Below, one piece after another: positions 46,901 to 54,225 of a stretch of 64,000 nt of DNA. The translations under genes and the position numbers were made by a program. The DNA is taken from positions 4,774,001 through 4,838,000 of the forward strand of contig OZ244969.1 in NCBI GenBank assembly GCA_965222725.1, written 5' to 3'. The DNA comes from GCA-2748575 sp965222725. GTDB taxonomy: Bacteria > Pseudomonadota > Gammaproteobacteria > Pseudomonadales > Ketobacteraceae. Position 1 is the stretch's first letter, and each line of letters starts with the position of its first letter. The notes under the pieces are model-generated. The model saw only the letters and a list, made by a program, of their open reading frames with translations. It made no database searches and was not told the DNA's origin.

Positions 46901-49552
46901 CTTGGTTTCATTCACCTCTGCCTCATAGGCCCGGGCAATTTCATTGGTGATGACGCTGAGAGACCAGCCGTCAGCGGCAATGTGGTGAATGGTAATCAGC
47001 AGCAGGTATTGCTCTGCAGCGCGGGTCTTTTCAACCCCCTCTTCCACATCCATATCCGGCAGGCGATACAGCTCGGCGCGGATAACCGGGCCATGCTCCA
47101 GATCAAACGGTTTACGGGCTTCGCGGCGCACCCGGTCTTCTACTGCACGGCTTAAAGCGGGCTCTTTCAGATAACTGAGATCTTCCGGATCAAAATTAAT
47201 AGAGGGAACGTCCAGCACCACCTGCAGCGCATGCCCCTCTTCCTCGACGTAGACGGTACGGAAGATTTCATGACGGCGGATCATGCTTTCAAAGGACTTT
47301 TCCAGCGCACCGATATCCAGTGCACCCTGCATTTTCAGTGCAAACGGCAGGTTGTATGCCACATTCTGCTCATGCAGCTTGTCGAAAAACCACATGCGTT
47401 TTTGCGAAAACGACAGGGGCATTTTGTCACTGCGCTCTACCGGCGTCAGCGGTGGCAGCTGGGATTTGCGGGTATTGACAATGGAATCCGAAATGGTGGC
47501 CGCCAACGCCCGGAAGTCTTCAGCATCGAATAAAGCCGTGAGTTCCAGATCGATATCAAACTTGTCCCGCAAACGGGTGAACAACTGGGTTACCTGCAAG
47601 GAATCAATGCCCAGGGAGAGCAACCCCTGATCCGGCTTGATGCGATCCATGCTCTGGCCGATTTCTTTCGCCACCATGGCCTGCAGGTATTTCACCATGC
47701 GCGGCTCTTTCTGGTCTTCCGGCAGCTCCATCCACTCGTCTTTTTCGAGTTTCAGAATCTCTTCAATATCTTTTTTGGTATCGGCACTTTGTTCTTCCAG
47801 GGTGCTGACGGAAATCGCCTCTTCCTGAAGCAGGCCTTCGAGGAACGCCTTCTTGTTGCCACGGCGCTGGATCTTTCCGGAAGAGGTTTTCAGAATCCGC
47901 CCCGGTTTAAGGTAAACAATGGTGTGCACCTGCAGCTCATGGTTTTCCGCCACGGCCTGGCGAATAGCCGCCGATACCACGTCAGCATTAAGGCGCAGGC
48001 GGAAACGGCGCTCCACTTCCTGAATAATGATCAGGCGCTCTTCACCATCCACTTCAATGGCAAAGGCGGCACCGGCATCGGCTTTCAGCGCCACATTGGA
48101 CTGCTGCACCGTGTGCTCGATATCCTGGGGATAGTGGTTACGGCCCCGAATGATAATGACGTCTTTTTCACGGCCCGTGATGTACAGATCACCATCGATC
48201 TTGCAACCCAGATCCCCGGTACGCATAAAGGGGCCATCGCCATTGGCAAGGTAACCCTGAAAAGTTTCTTCGGTGGCTTCCGCATTTTGCCAGTAGCCCT
48301 GGGCGCAATGTTTACCCGATGTCCAGATCTCGCCAACCTGGCCTTCCGGCAATTCTTCCCTGCTGCTCACGTTCACAATAGCAACCCGCGCATCCATACT
48401 GGTCACGCCGTTGGATACCAGTCGCAAGGTTTTCTGATCAGAATCGGTGGCCTCTACCGCCTTGTGCTGCTCCAGCTCGGCTGCAATCACATCCTTATAC
48501 AGCGGACGCTTGCCCTCGGTGGCGGCGGTAACAAACAGCGTGGCCTCGGCCAGGCCATAGGTGGGAATAAAGGCATCACGGGTAAAGCCGCGGGGTTCGT
48601 AGGTGGTAATAAAACTTTCAATGGTTTCCGGGCGCACGGCTTCTGCCCCGGAAAGGGCGTGAGTGACGGTAGAAAGATCCAGGTTTTCCCGTTGCTCATC
48701 GGTAATCTGGCGCACGCAGAGTTCATAGGCAAAGTTGGGCGCACAGATCACGCTACCCTGATATTCGGTGACCGCCTGCATCCAGCGCAGGGGTTTTTGC
48801 AGGAAGGTGGCCGGCGACATAAAGACCGCCGTGACACCCAGATAGAACGGCTGCAGGGTCATGCCGATCAGACCCATATCGTGGAACAGGGGCAGCCAGC
48901 TGACAAATTTTGCATCTTCCGGAAAGTTAAAGCCTTGCCGGATCATTTCTTCGTTATAGAGCAGGTTACCGTGGCTTACCATCACCCCTTTGGGGTTACC
49001 GGTGGAGCCGGAGGTGTATTGCAGAAAGGCCAGCGTGTCGCCGTTAATGTCCGGATACTGCCAGCCATCTGCCGACGCGATATCCACCTCGTCCACCGGC
49101 AGCCATTTCAGGTCCGCCACGCCCCGGGTTTCCGCAAACAAGGGTTCCGCCACCCCCATGACCTTGGAGGTCGTCAGCACAATGGTGGGATCACAGTCAT
49201 CAATAATGGACTTCAGGCGGCCCAGGTTCTGGTTGCGACGCGGCGGATAAGCAGGCACACCACTGATACCGGCGTACAGGCAGCCAAAAAAGGCAAACAC
49301 AAACTCCAGACTGGAGGGAAACAGCATCAGGGCCCGGTCACCATTGGAGCCAATCGCCAGCAACTGGTTGGCAATAGCACGTGCCTGGGCATCCAGGTCC
49401 TTGTAGCTGACTTCAATGCCCTGCCCTTCGCCTTCCGGCAGAAAGATATAGGCTATCTTGTCCGGGTGAGCTTCAGCCCTGGCTTGCAACAGCTGAACAA
49501 GTGTTTCTTTGGAGGTGGGATCAACCGCGTTAAGCAATAGGTCAGATGACAT
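40907..49552 (-). CDS. Lipopeptide loading NRPS: FAAL-ACP-C-A(Ala)-PCP-C-A(Thr)-PCP
   Basis: A 2881-residue protein that starts the assembly line. The first 590 residues are a fatty-acyl-AMP ligase (SGSTGNPKG; LFHDMGLIGMTLQPFYLG; SSGKIQRR near 560), which activates a free fatty acid. The ACP at about 620-695 has LGIDSLQ as its phosphopantetheine site. Then come C 705-1150 (HHIAADG at 861), A 1195-1690 with pocket DLYNNALTYK (alanine code), PCP 1720 (LGGHSL), C 1779-2230 (HHIISDG at 1929), A 2250-2770 with pocket DFWNIGMVHK (exact threonine code), PCP 2811 (IGGHSL) and an acidic tail. The product on the last PCP should be N-acyl-Ala-Thr. There is no epimerase. It is the first gene of the locus and is divergent from the TolC-type gene. 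Confidence 0.97.
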   Translation of the reverse strand: MSSDLLLNAVDPTSKETLVQLLQARAEAHPDKIAYIFLPEGEGQGIEVSYKDLDAQARAIANQLLAIGSNGDRALMLFPSSLEFVFAFFGCLYAGISGVPAYPPRRNQNLGRLKSIIDDCDPTIVLTTSKVMGVAEPLFAETRGVADLKWLPVDEVDIASADGWQYPDINGDTLAFLQYTSGSTGNPKGVMVSHGNLLYNEEMIRQGFNFPEDAKFVSWLPLFHDMGLIGMTLQPFYLGVTAVFMSPATFLQKPLRWMQAVTEYQGSVICAPNFAYELCVRQITDEQRENLDLSTVTHALSGAEAVRPETIESFITTYEPRGFTRDAFIPTYGLAEATLFVTAATEGKRPLYKDVIAAELEQHKAVEATDSDQKTLRLVSNGVTSMDARVAIVNVSSREELPEGQVGEIWTSGKHCAQGYWQNAEATEETFQGYLANGDGPFMRTGDLGCKIDGDLYITGREKDVIIIRGRNHYPQDIEHTVQQSNVALKADAGAAFAIEVDGEERLIIIQEVERRFRLRLNADVVSAAIRQAVAENHELQVHTIVYLKPGRILKTSSGKIQRRGNKKAFLEGLLQEEAISVSTLEEQSADTKKDIEEILKLEKDEWMELPEDQKEPRMVKYLQAMVAKEIGQSMDRIKPDQGLLSLGIDSLQVTQLFTRLRDKFDIDLELTALFDAEDFRALAATISDSIVNTRKSQLPPLTPVERSDKMPLSFSQKRMWFFDKLHEQNVAYNLPFALKMQGALDIGALEKSFESMIRRHEIFRTVYVEEEGHALQVVLDVPSINFDPEDLSYLKEPALSRAVEDRVRREARKPFDLEHGPVIRAELYRLPDMDVEEGVEKTRAAEQYLLLITIHHIAADGWSLSVITNEIARAYEAEVNETKPQLDPMPVQYVDFAQWQKQLFDSKVLEHQLDYWKASLKGVPVLDLPTDHPRPPEQSFKGANYYFSIPKEKLQAIKQLARSQGVTLYMALLASYKVLLHHYTQADDICVGTPIANRSTPELERLIGFFVNTMALRTDMSGNPGFSEFLTRIRKTTQNAFANQDMPFERVVEHLGIPRDMSYSPVFQVMFVLQNSTIDEAFNLAGVNVESLHTSPGTSKFDMTLQFSEESGVLYGDLEYATDLFEESTIARFVDHYIQLVDSILAEPAKPIGNLSILTGEEKALILDEFNNTDQDFPTDSTMHGLFEAQVEKTPDETALVYDNERLTYQELNERANRVARHLQSLGVSNETLVGVCQYRTTDLIVSLLAILKAGGAYVPLDPAYPADRVAYMLEDAQAPVLLTQSDLLDSLPQSSEAHQFDVLAVDQMEGVFADYEGANLNVALDNQQLGYVIYTSGSTGKPKGVMISHANAAALIHWAHTEYSAEDLSGTLAATSVCFDLSVYEIFVTLAAGGKIILAENVLALPHIPAKDEVRLVNTVPSAIATLQREKAIPNNVKVINLAGEALPSSLVDLLYESTKVERVYDLYGPSEDTTYSTFTLRQEGGRATIGRPISNTHAYLLNKHGALVPPGIAGELYLSGTGVTRGYRNRDDLTAEKYLSNPFETDARYQRMYRTGDLARYYDDGNLEYLGRIDHQVKVRGFRIELGEIETAINSVAEVRESLVITKEDNAGSKALVAYVVTAENSDAVIPNVRAAIKVDLPDYMMPAAFITLDALPLTPNGKVDRSALPAPSADLLMGDAYVAPRNDAEEKMADIWQSILGLEKVGVKSDFFELGGHSLLATQCMSRIRDVFGIDLPVKALFTASTIEDLCKKLEAGDALSSLAPPPVERIPRDQDLPLSFAQQRLWFLNQFETGDSEYNISTSYNMPAAIRIKGNLDTKILKKAFQKLVERHESLRTSFLIDDGRATQVIREPSDWFMDIRDISNLEYEEREAEIIRLARDEATRSFDLILGPINKARRIRLMRTRLLKSGEQEHVLLLTMHHIISDGWSLGILIDEIAELYAALKEGREANVPELKVQYVDYAKWQRDWMDGPVYEHQLSYWRDHLQDVPVLELPTDKPRPPIQTFHGAYEQVKIPAELTARLNELSHSQGATLFMTLLGALYALLQRYSGQSDICIGTPVANRAREEFERLIGCFVNTLALRANLEDDPRFVDLLMQVEDVTLNAYSHQDLPFERLVDELGIAREKSHSPLFQVMFTLQNASAEHELRLPGLDLELLPSVMQTAKFDLVLNLTEKSDGLVGELEYNTDLFNRDTVHRMVGHFEMILEAVVAHPHLRVSELPLLTDKEQQLILREWNHVESAYDYQDTIHGRFEVQVAATPQATAVSCAGESLTYAELNGKANQLASLLRARGVKADDLIGISLDRSLDMIVAILGVLKAGGAYVPIDPANPGERKQFILEDAACPLLLTHSSVGDDVPQGRYEALYLDQLGTELEQQPADNLESIAGPDNRAYVIYTSGTTGKPKGVLIPHSNVIRLFTATDQWYGFGQDDVWTLFHSFAFDFSVWEIWGALFYGGRVVVVPQAIAKATEDFYKLVVEEGVTVLNQTPSAFTQFIKVDETQCEQETEWANRLQIRYVIFGGEALDFSALQTWNDRHGLSRPQLINMYGITETTVHVTYHRITEEDLDQRASLIGRPIPDLDVYILDSHMNPVPVGVPGELHVGGQGVCQGYLNRPELTEERFVENPFGATVQREAGLYDRLYKTGDLGRYLADGTIEYMGRIDHQVKIRGYRIELGEIESTVSKNPGVRESVVQVWSDEAGDRHLVAYVVSDKADIDPANLKAALRKQLPEYMVPAFYVILDELPLTANGKVDKKALPDPEGATSTAGQYIAPRNETEEQLVAIWQEVLNREQIGIKDNFFDIGGHSLLATQVVSRIREQFNVELALSVLFEDPTVEGIALHLLEAELGGADDDELAAMLAELENDSDDDPKDL

Positions 49553-49642
49553 AAAACAACGTCCTAACGACTCTTTTTATTATTTTCAGCCCGAGGGCAC
49601 CCATTTAATTTAGCTTAATTTATTACGTAATTTATAAAGCAA

Positions 49643-49682
49643 TAAGCCCTGAAGTATATGCCAATATACCCCGATGGGCTTA
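49643..49682. promoter_or_regulatory. Nested double hairpin upstream of the loading NRPS
   Basis: TAAGCCC (49643-49649) pairs with GGGCTTA (49676-49682), and inside it GTATAT (49654-49659) pairs with ATATAC (49664-49669) around a GCCA loop. All pairs are perfect. It lies about 90-130 bases before the NRPS ATG in an AT-rich region that probably holds the promoter, so it could be a leader structure or an operator. Confidence 0.45.
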
Positions 49683-50312
49683 CGCTATCTGTGTTTCTCT
49701 TGCAATGTCTGGCTTGTTATAACCCGGCCCGGCTTCCATTTTTACGCCTAAAAAGCTCCAGATTCCAGAACCATAAGGGTCGCAAAGGGGAAGGAAGTTT
49801 TTTCTGCTACGTTTACTCTTTGTCCGTCTTCAGTTTGTTCTTTTAATTTTAAGACCCGGGAACCAATGACTATTGGTATAAACATCTTGTGATGCGGGCA
49901 TACTTTATTCAAAAAGTCTTTAAGATGAAAGTAGTAGGCCTCACGTTTCTAGATTTATTAGGGTATACAGACAATTCCACTCACATTTCAGTGAGTTAAC
50001 AAAAAAAATCATAGTAATTTCGTTATTTTGTGTACAAATAACGTTAGAATTTACACGAAGCGTAACATTTCCGGGTTAACCAATTCCTGCGATTGTTACC
50101 GTCTGATCCTGCTGCCGCTTTTCCGTTGCGGATTGGATCGCAGACAGGCAACATCCCTGTGGCGCTTCGTTAAACGCCTGTTATCATGCAGCTTTTCGGA
50201 TTTGGTTTCTGCCAAAGATATCAAAAAATCGAACATAAAATTAAAAACCGGCGTTTTTTATACAACAATAAATAAAGGATTGGATTTCTTTCAACAGGGT
50301 ATCTTCGTGGTT
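49683..50312. other. Divergent intergenic region before the TolC-type gene
   Basis: About 630 bases between the nested hairpin and the chosen tolC-type start, with no convincing gene. It is AT-rich, and both divergent promoters probably lie in this gap. Besides the inverted repeat at 50021-50043 there is a short ACTCAC/GTGAGT hairpin at 49979-49996. An open frame continues upstream of the TolC-type start to 50028 but reads as non-conserved, cysteine- and arginine-rich sequence, so I treat it as leader. Confidence 0.5.
50021..50043. promoter_or_regulatory. Operator-like inverted repeat upstream of the TolC-type gene
   Basis: CGTTATTT (50021-50028) and AAATAACG (50036-50043) form a perfect 8-N7-8 inverted repeat with TGTGTAC between them. 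It is about 270 bases before the TolC-type start and 470 bases before the loading NRPS start. It looks like a binding site for a dimeric regulator, but the regulator is not visible in the window. Confidence 0.4.
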
Positions 50313-51914
50313 ATGGATAAATTCTGTTCAGGTCGCTTGTCTTCCTCACTGATTGCAGCCTTACTCGCCTCTTTGCTGGCCAGCGCCAGTTACGCGGAAA
50401 ATCTTATAGAAACCTACCAGCTTGCCATCAAGAATGATCCGGCATGGGCCGCCAAGAAGTCCAAGTTCCTGGCGGACCGGGAAGGTGTGAATCAGGCATT
50501 CGGGGGGTTGTTGCCGCAGGCTAATTTTTCGGCAAGCTACGCACAGCAGGAATACGAGGGCGGAACTCTTGATCTTCAAGAAATAGCTGATAGCACCACA
50601 ACGATTTGTGCCGGGCTGGAAGGTATTCCATACATTAACTGTTTGGCCGAAAACGCTTCTTCGACGACGACGTCTCAGTCGTATGACGTTGAGCAGTATG
50701 GCATCTCGATAACTCAACCCCTTTTCCGCATGGAGCGCTGGTATCAATACAAGCAGGCACAAAAACTCGAGAATGGCGCTCAGGCGGAGCTGGCCTACTC
50801 TCAGCAAGATCTCCTGGTTCGGGTAGCAGAAGCCTATTTCGGTGTACTCAAAGCGCAGGAGGAGTTAAGGATTGCAAGAACGGAAGAGAAAAGCCTGAAA
50901 ACACAACTTATTGAGATCAAGAACCGCTACAAGCTTGGCTTGGTTAGAGAAACAGAGCTTTTCGAAGTGCAGGCCAGTTATGATCTTGCAAGAGCAGCAC
51001 GCCTCAAAGCTGAAGGCGAAGTAGATAATGTCAAAGAGACCTTACGTTTAATGACAGGACAGCAAACTGTTCTCGTCAACCCTCTGCCGGAAGACATCCC
51101 TGTCGAAGCCCCGAAACCCATGGAAATTGAAGACTGGGTGGATTTTTCAAAGCGAAATAATTACCAAGTAGTAGCAGCTCAATTTGCGGCAGATGGAGCG
51201 GCGGACAAGAAAAAAGAGAAACGAGCTGGCCATATGCCGACCGTTGACATGTACTTTGACTACACCGACCGACAGGTGGGTGGTGGCTTCACGCCGTCTT
51301 CCAAAACCCAGACAATCGGAATCAAAGCCAATATCCCTCTCTTCTCCGGTGGCATCACCTCCTCTCAGGAAAAACAAGCCAACTATCAGCTCGAAGAAGC
51401 CAAAAGCAACCTCATCCTGGCCCGCCGTAACGCCATTATGGAAACCCGCCAATATCACCGCCGGGTAATGACCGATGTGTCCACTGTCAAAGCCAATCTG
51501 CGTGCCGTCAAATCCAATAACAGCGCCTACAAATCCATCAAAAACGGCTACGAATCAGGCCTGCGATTACTTACCGACCTGCTCTCCTCACAGAGCCGCG
51601 TCTATTCCGCCCGCAAGCAGCTTACCACCTCACGTTACGACTACATCCTGAACACCCTGCGCCTGAAACGGGCAGCCGGCATACTGAGCCCTAAAGACCT
51701 GGAAGTGCTGAACAGCTGGCTGGACAACCCCACCCCCAACACCGTCAGCAGCACTGACGAAGAGGTAGGGCTGGATCTGGAAGAAATTGACGGCATCAAA
51801 CTCAAACAGGAACGTGGCCCTGTTCCCATGACCGAGAAAAAAGATCCCGGTCACAAGAGCCTGTATGACGCCTTCAAAGCCTGGAAAGGCGAAAAAGAGA
51901 ATACCGAAGAATAA
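50313..51914 (+). CDS. TolC-family outer-membrane export channel
   Basis: About 533 residues. TolC proteins form trimeric outer-membrane ducts for type I secretion and tripartite efflux. The protein begins with a signal peptide (cleavage likely after SASYA) and the family opening NLIETYQLAIKNDPAW. It has two long helical hairpin repeats (LVRVAEAYFGVLKAQEELRIA; RAVKSNNSAYKSIKNGYESG) and GLRLLTDLLSSQSRVYSARKQL near the end. A C-terminal extension of about 60 charged residues follows LSPKDLEVLNSWL. The loop around residue 100 has a cysteine pair (CAGLEGIPYINC). The ATG at 50313 is preferred because it opens the signal peptide; a GTG at 50307 with AGGG upstream is an alternative. It is divergent from the lipopeptide loading gene, but no membrane-fusion or ABC gene lies beside it, so its link to peptide export is an inference. 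Confidence 0.88.
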   Translation: MDKFCSGRLSSSLIAALLASLLASASYAENLIETYQLAIKNDPAWAAKKSKFLADREGVNQAFGGLLPQANFSASYAQQEYEGGTLDLQEIADSTTTICAGLEGIPYINCLAENASSTTTSQSYDVEQYGISITQPLFRMERWYQYKQAQKLENGAQAELAYSQQDLLVRVAEAYFGVLKAQEELRIARTEEKSLKTQLIEIKNRYKLGLVRETELFEVQASYDLARAARLKAEGEVDNVKETLRLMTGQQTVLVNPLPEDIPVEAPKPMEIEDWVDFSKRNNYQVVAAQFAADGAADKKKEKRAGHMPTVDMYFDYTDRQVGGGFTPSSKTQTIGIKANIPLFSGGITSSQEKQANYQLEEAKSNLILARRNAIMETRQYHRRVMTDVSTVKANLRAVKSNNSAYKSIKNGYESGLRLLTDLLSSQSRVYSARKQLTTSRYDYILNTLRLKRAAGILSPKDLEVLNSWLDNPTPNTVSSTDEEVGLDLEEIDGIKLKQERGPVPMTEKKDPGHKSLYDAFKAWKGEKENTEE

Positions 51915-51925
51915 CAATAACTTAC

Positions 51926-51973
51926 GAGGTCTCAAACCGCCAAAATCAGACCGGCGTGAGCGTTTGAGACCTC
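51926..51973. terminator. Long two-part hairpin after the TolC-type gene
   Basis: GAGGTCTCAAAC (51926-51937) pairs perfectly over 12 bp with GTTTGAGACCTC (51962-51973), and the loop holds an inner CGCC/GGCG stem. It starts 12 bases after the stop. There is no clear T-run, so it may terminate transcription or protect the 3' end of the mRNA. Confidence 0.6.
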
Positions 51974-52285
51974 TATCAATATAGTGACTGATAGGGCTAT
52001 ACATTTTTCCTGTTGATTGTGTATATGCCAAAACGCACAATATCGTGGAAATTTGGCACAAAGTAACAAAAGTACAACAATGACCCGGCAGTCACGGTTG
52101 CCCGGGTAGGCAAAAGCAGTACACTTTCCGAAACTTGCAGGTCTCTGAATAAACAAAAAAGATTAGTGCCTGCGCTCGGGGATAAAACAATTTTAAACTC
52201 TCACACTCACAACATTTGCTAGGGGGATCTGGTCCGAACGGAGAGCAGTCAAGTGCTCACAAGGAGAAGGGCTGGATGGATTTGG

Positions 52286-53959
52286 ATGGCAAAAACACCT
52301 GCGTCTTTTAAGCGAATTGGGAATTTCTCACTTACCAGTCTCGCCGTTGCAGCGGCAATATACAGCACCGGCGCTTCCGCGCAGCTCACACAGAATATTA
52401 CTATCGGTAACCCGAAAGCGCTGGGTATGGCCCACGCGGTTACTGCAGATCCACCGGGGATTGATTCCATACACTTTAACCCTGCTGGTCTGGCCAAGAT
52501 TCAGGGGCGCCAGCAACAGCTAAAGCTTTTGACGGCGCACATTACTTTCGACGCGAAGTTTGGCGAACAGGAAATTCCTGAAGAAACCAGGCTTGCCTAT
52601 GAAGGTGTCCAGGAAGACGGAAGCTCATACCCGGATGATCCCGTTGCCAGCTCAAGCTCCTCCACTTCCGATCCAGTTTTGATGCTTCCTGGCTCAGGCC
52701 TCACTCCTGTGCCATTTCTAGTAGTTCCCTTTGGCGGTATTGCCATAGAGGATCCAAATTACGGCTGGACCTTTGCAACTGCGGTGTATTCTCCCCAAGC
52801 CATAGGTTACGAGCGCGGCGAAAACGACCCTGGCTCATTCCAAGGTCAGGAGGTTGGCATCTCGAGAATTACTTACTTCTCTCCCTCTGTTGGCTTTCAC
52901 TTCAATGACAAGTTTATGGTCGGAGCGTCAATCGGATTTTCCTGGCAGGGCCTGGGAATAAAAACCAAGTTTCGCGCGCCCGAATCTACCATAGCTTTCA
53001 TTGACGAAGCTGCGGGAGATCTTGGGGACGACGAACCACAAGTTGGTCCAGAAGGCGCTGCACTGCTTAGCTCTATTAGCCCATATGATACTGTAGGTAC
53101 ACTGGAACTCGAAATGGAAGATGCCCTTTCCCTCAGCTTCAATATCGGTGCGCTTTGGGAGCCGACTGAGTGGATTTCATTTGGTTTTGTTTATCAGAGC
53201 GAAGCCAAGTCAGATCTGGAAGGTGAGTTTTCCATGACCTATCAGGATGAGTGGCTGCGAATGATTCATTCCTTACAGGAACTCGATTCCTCTCTACCAC
53301 TGATAACCGCGTTGAATGGTGGGGTTTCTCTCAATGGAGAGCGGGTCGAAAAAGGCGATATCAGCCTGGAATACATTGTTCCTGCGCACATGTCTTTCGG
53401 AACTTCTGTCAAATTACTGCCAGATCTGAAAGTGAATTTCGATGTGAAGTGGGTTGATTACGATGCTTGGGACTCATTGGATTTCCAGTTTAGCCAACCT
53501 GTAGACTTCTTGAGCATATCTAATATTGTCTACCAATTTGGACCTTCATTGGGTGACGGAGACAATGCCGACCCTGACGTAATGCGTATCAAGCGAGACT
53601 ACGAAAGCGTATGGTCCTGGGCAATCGGTTTCGAATACCAGGTGAATGACAATATGGTGGTTCGTTGGGGCTATGAGCCTCGCGAAAGCGCCATTCCCGA
53701 TAATCGCGTGGATCTGTTAGCACCCATTGCATATGCAGACCTCTACACATTTGGGCTTGGCTACCAGCTTGATGCCTACTCACGTTTCGATATTGGTTTC
53801 GGTTATCTGCACTCAGAATTTGATGCTGAAGCAGGTGAATCAGAAAACATGAACTCTACCAAATCAGGGCGAGTGGTTTATAACCCCTATGCGTTCCTTG
53901 ATGTTGAAGCCGAAACAACCGCTTATCTTTTCGCCCTGTCCTACGACAGCAAGTTTTAA
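52286..53959 (+). CDS. FadL/OmpP1/TodX-family outer-membrane hydrophobe channel
   Basis: About 557 residues with a signal peptide (cleavage likely after GASAQ). The family takes up long-chain fatty acids or other hydrophobic compounds across the outer membrane. The N-terminus has NPKALGMAHAVTADPPGIDSIHFNPAGLA, whose NPAGL is the FadL hatch-region hallmark, then alternating beta strands (FNIGALWEPTEWISFGFVYQSEAK, FGLGYQLDAYSRFDIGFGYLHSEF), ending LFALSYDSKF with terminal phenylalanine. Length fits the 14-stranded barrel family, with a somewhat long acidic loop insert near residues 200-260. The start at 52286 (ATG) gives a clean signal peptide; an upstream GTG at 52253 adds 11 Arg/Trp-rich residues. 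It could supply fatty acids to the lipopeptide starter, but only position suggests this. Confidence 0.88.
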   Translation: MAKTPASFKRIGNFSLTSLAVAAAIYSTGASAQLTQNITIGNPKALGMAHAVTADPPGIDSIHFNPAGLAKIQGRQQQLKLLTAHITFDAKFGEQEIPEETRLAYEGVQEDGSSYPDDPVASSSSSTSDPVLMLPGSGLTPVPFLVVPFGGIAIEDPNYGWTFATAVYSPQAIGYERGENDPGSFQGQEVGISRITYFSPSVGFHFNDKFMVGASIGFSWQGLGIKTKFRAPESTIAFIDEAAGDLGDDEPQVGPEGAALLSSISPYDTVGTLELEMEDALSLSFNIGALWEPTEWISFGFVYQSEAKSDLEGEFSMTYQDEWLRMIHSLQELDSSLPLITALNGGVSLNGERVEKGDISLEYIVPAHMSFGTSVKLLPDLKVNFDVKWVDYDAWDSLDFQFSQPVDFLSISNIVYQFGPSLGDGDNADPDVMRIKRDYESVWSWAIGFEYQVNDNMVVRWGYEPRESAIPDNRVDLLAPIAYADLYTFGLGYQLDAYSRFDIGFGYLHSEFDAEAGESENMNSTKSGRVVYNPYAFLDVEAETTAYLFALSYDSKF

Positions 53960-54055
53960 CTATTTAGTGATTTAAAAATTTAAATTAACAACTATTTTTA
54001 CTGGTAACACTTTTTAACTTTTGGCTGTTTAAGCCGTTTTAATTTCCACAAAGGC

Positions 54056-54088
54056 GGTGGCATTGCATAGGGATTGTGCAGTGCCACC
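54056..54088. terminator. Hairpin downstream of the FadL-type gene
   Basis: GGTGGCATTGCA (54056-54067) pairs with TGCAGTGCCACC (54077-54088), 11 of 12 positions, around a 9-nt loop, about 100 bases after the stop. No T-run follows, so terminator function is moderate-confidence. Confidence 0.45.
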
Positions 54089-54225
54089 AAACGACACTTC
54101 ATTAGTCACTTCCCGATTGTGCAGTACGCGGAAGCCGCCCGCCCTTGATTTCTTTTCGATCAGGGGTGACTGGCTGGTGCTGCGTCGTTGGTTTTCTGAA
54201 CCACACAAAGGGGAGTAACAATAAA

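Noticed and set aside
50028..50312. Longer N-terminus for the TolC-type protein from 50028
   Set aside because: It would place 95 Cys/Arg-rich residues before an obvious signal peptide and cover the inverted repeat at 50021-50043.
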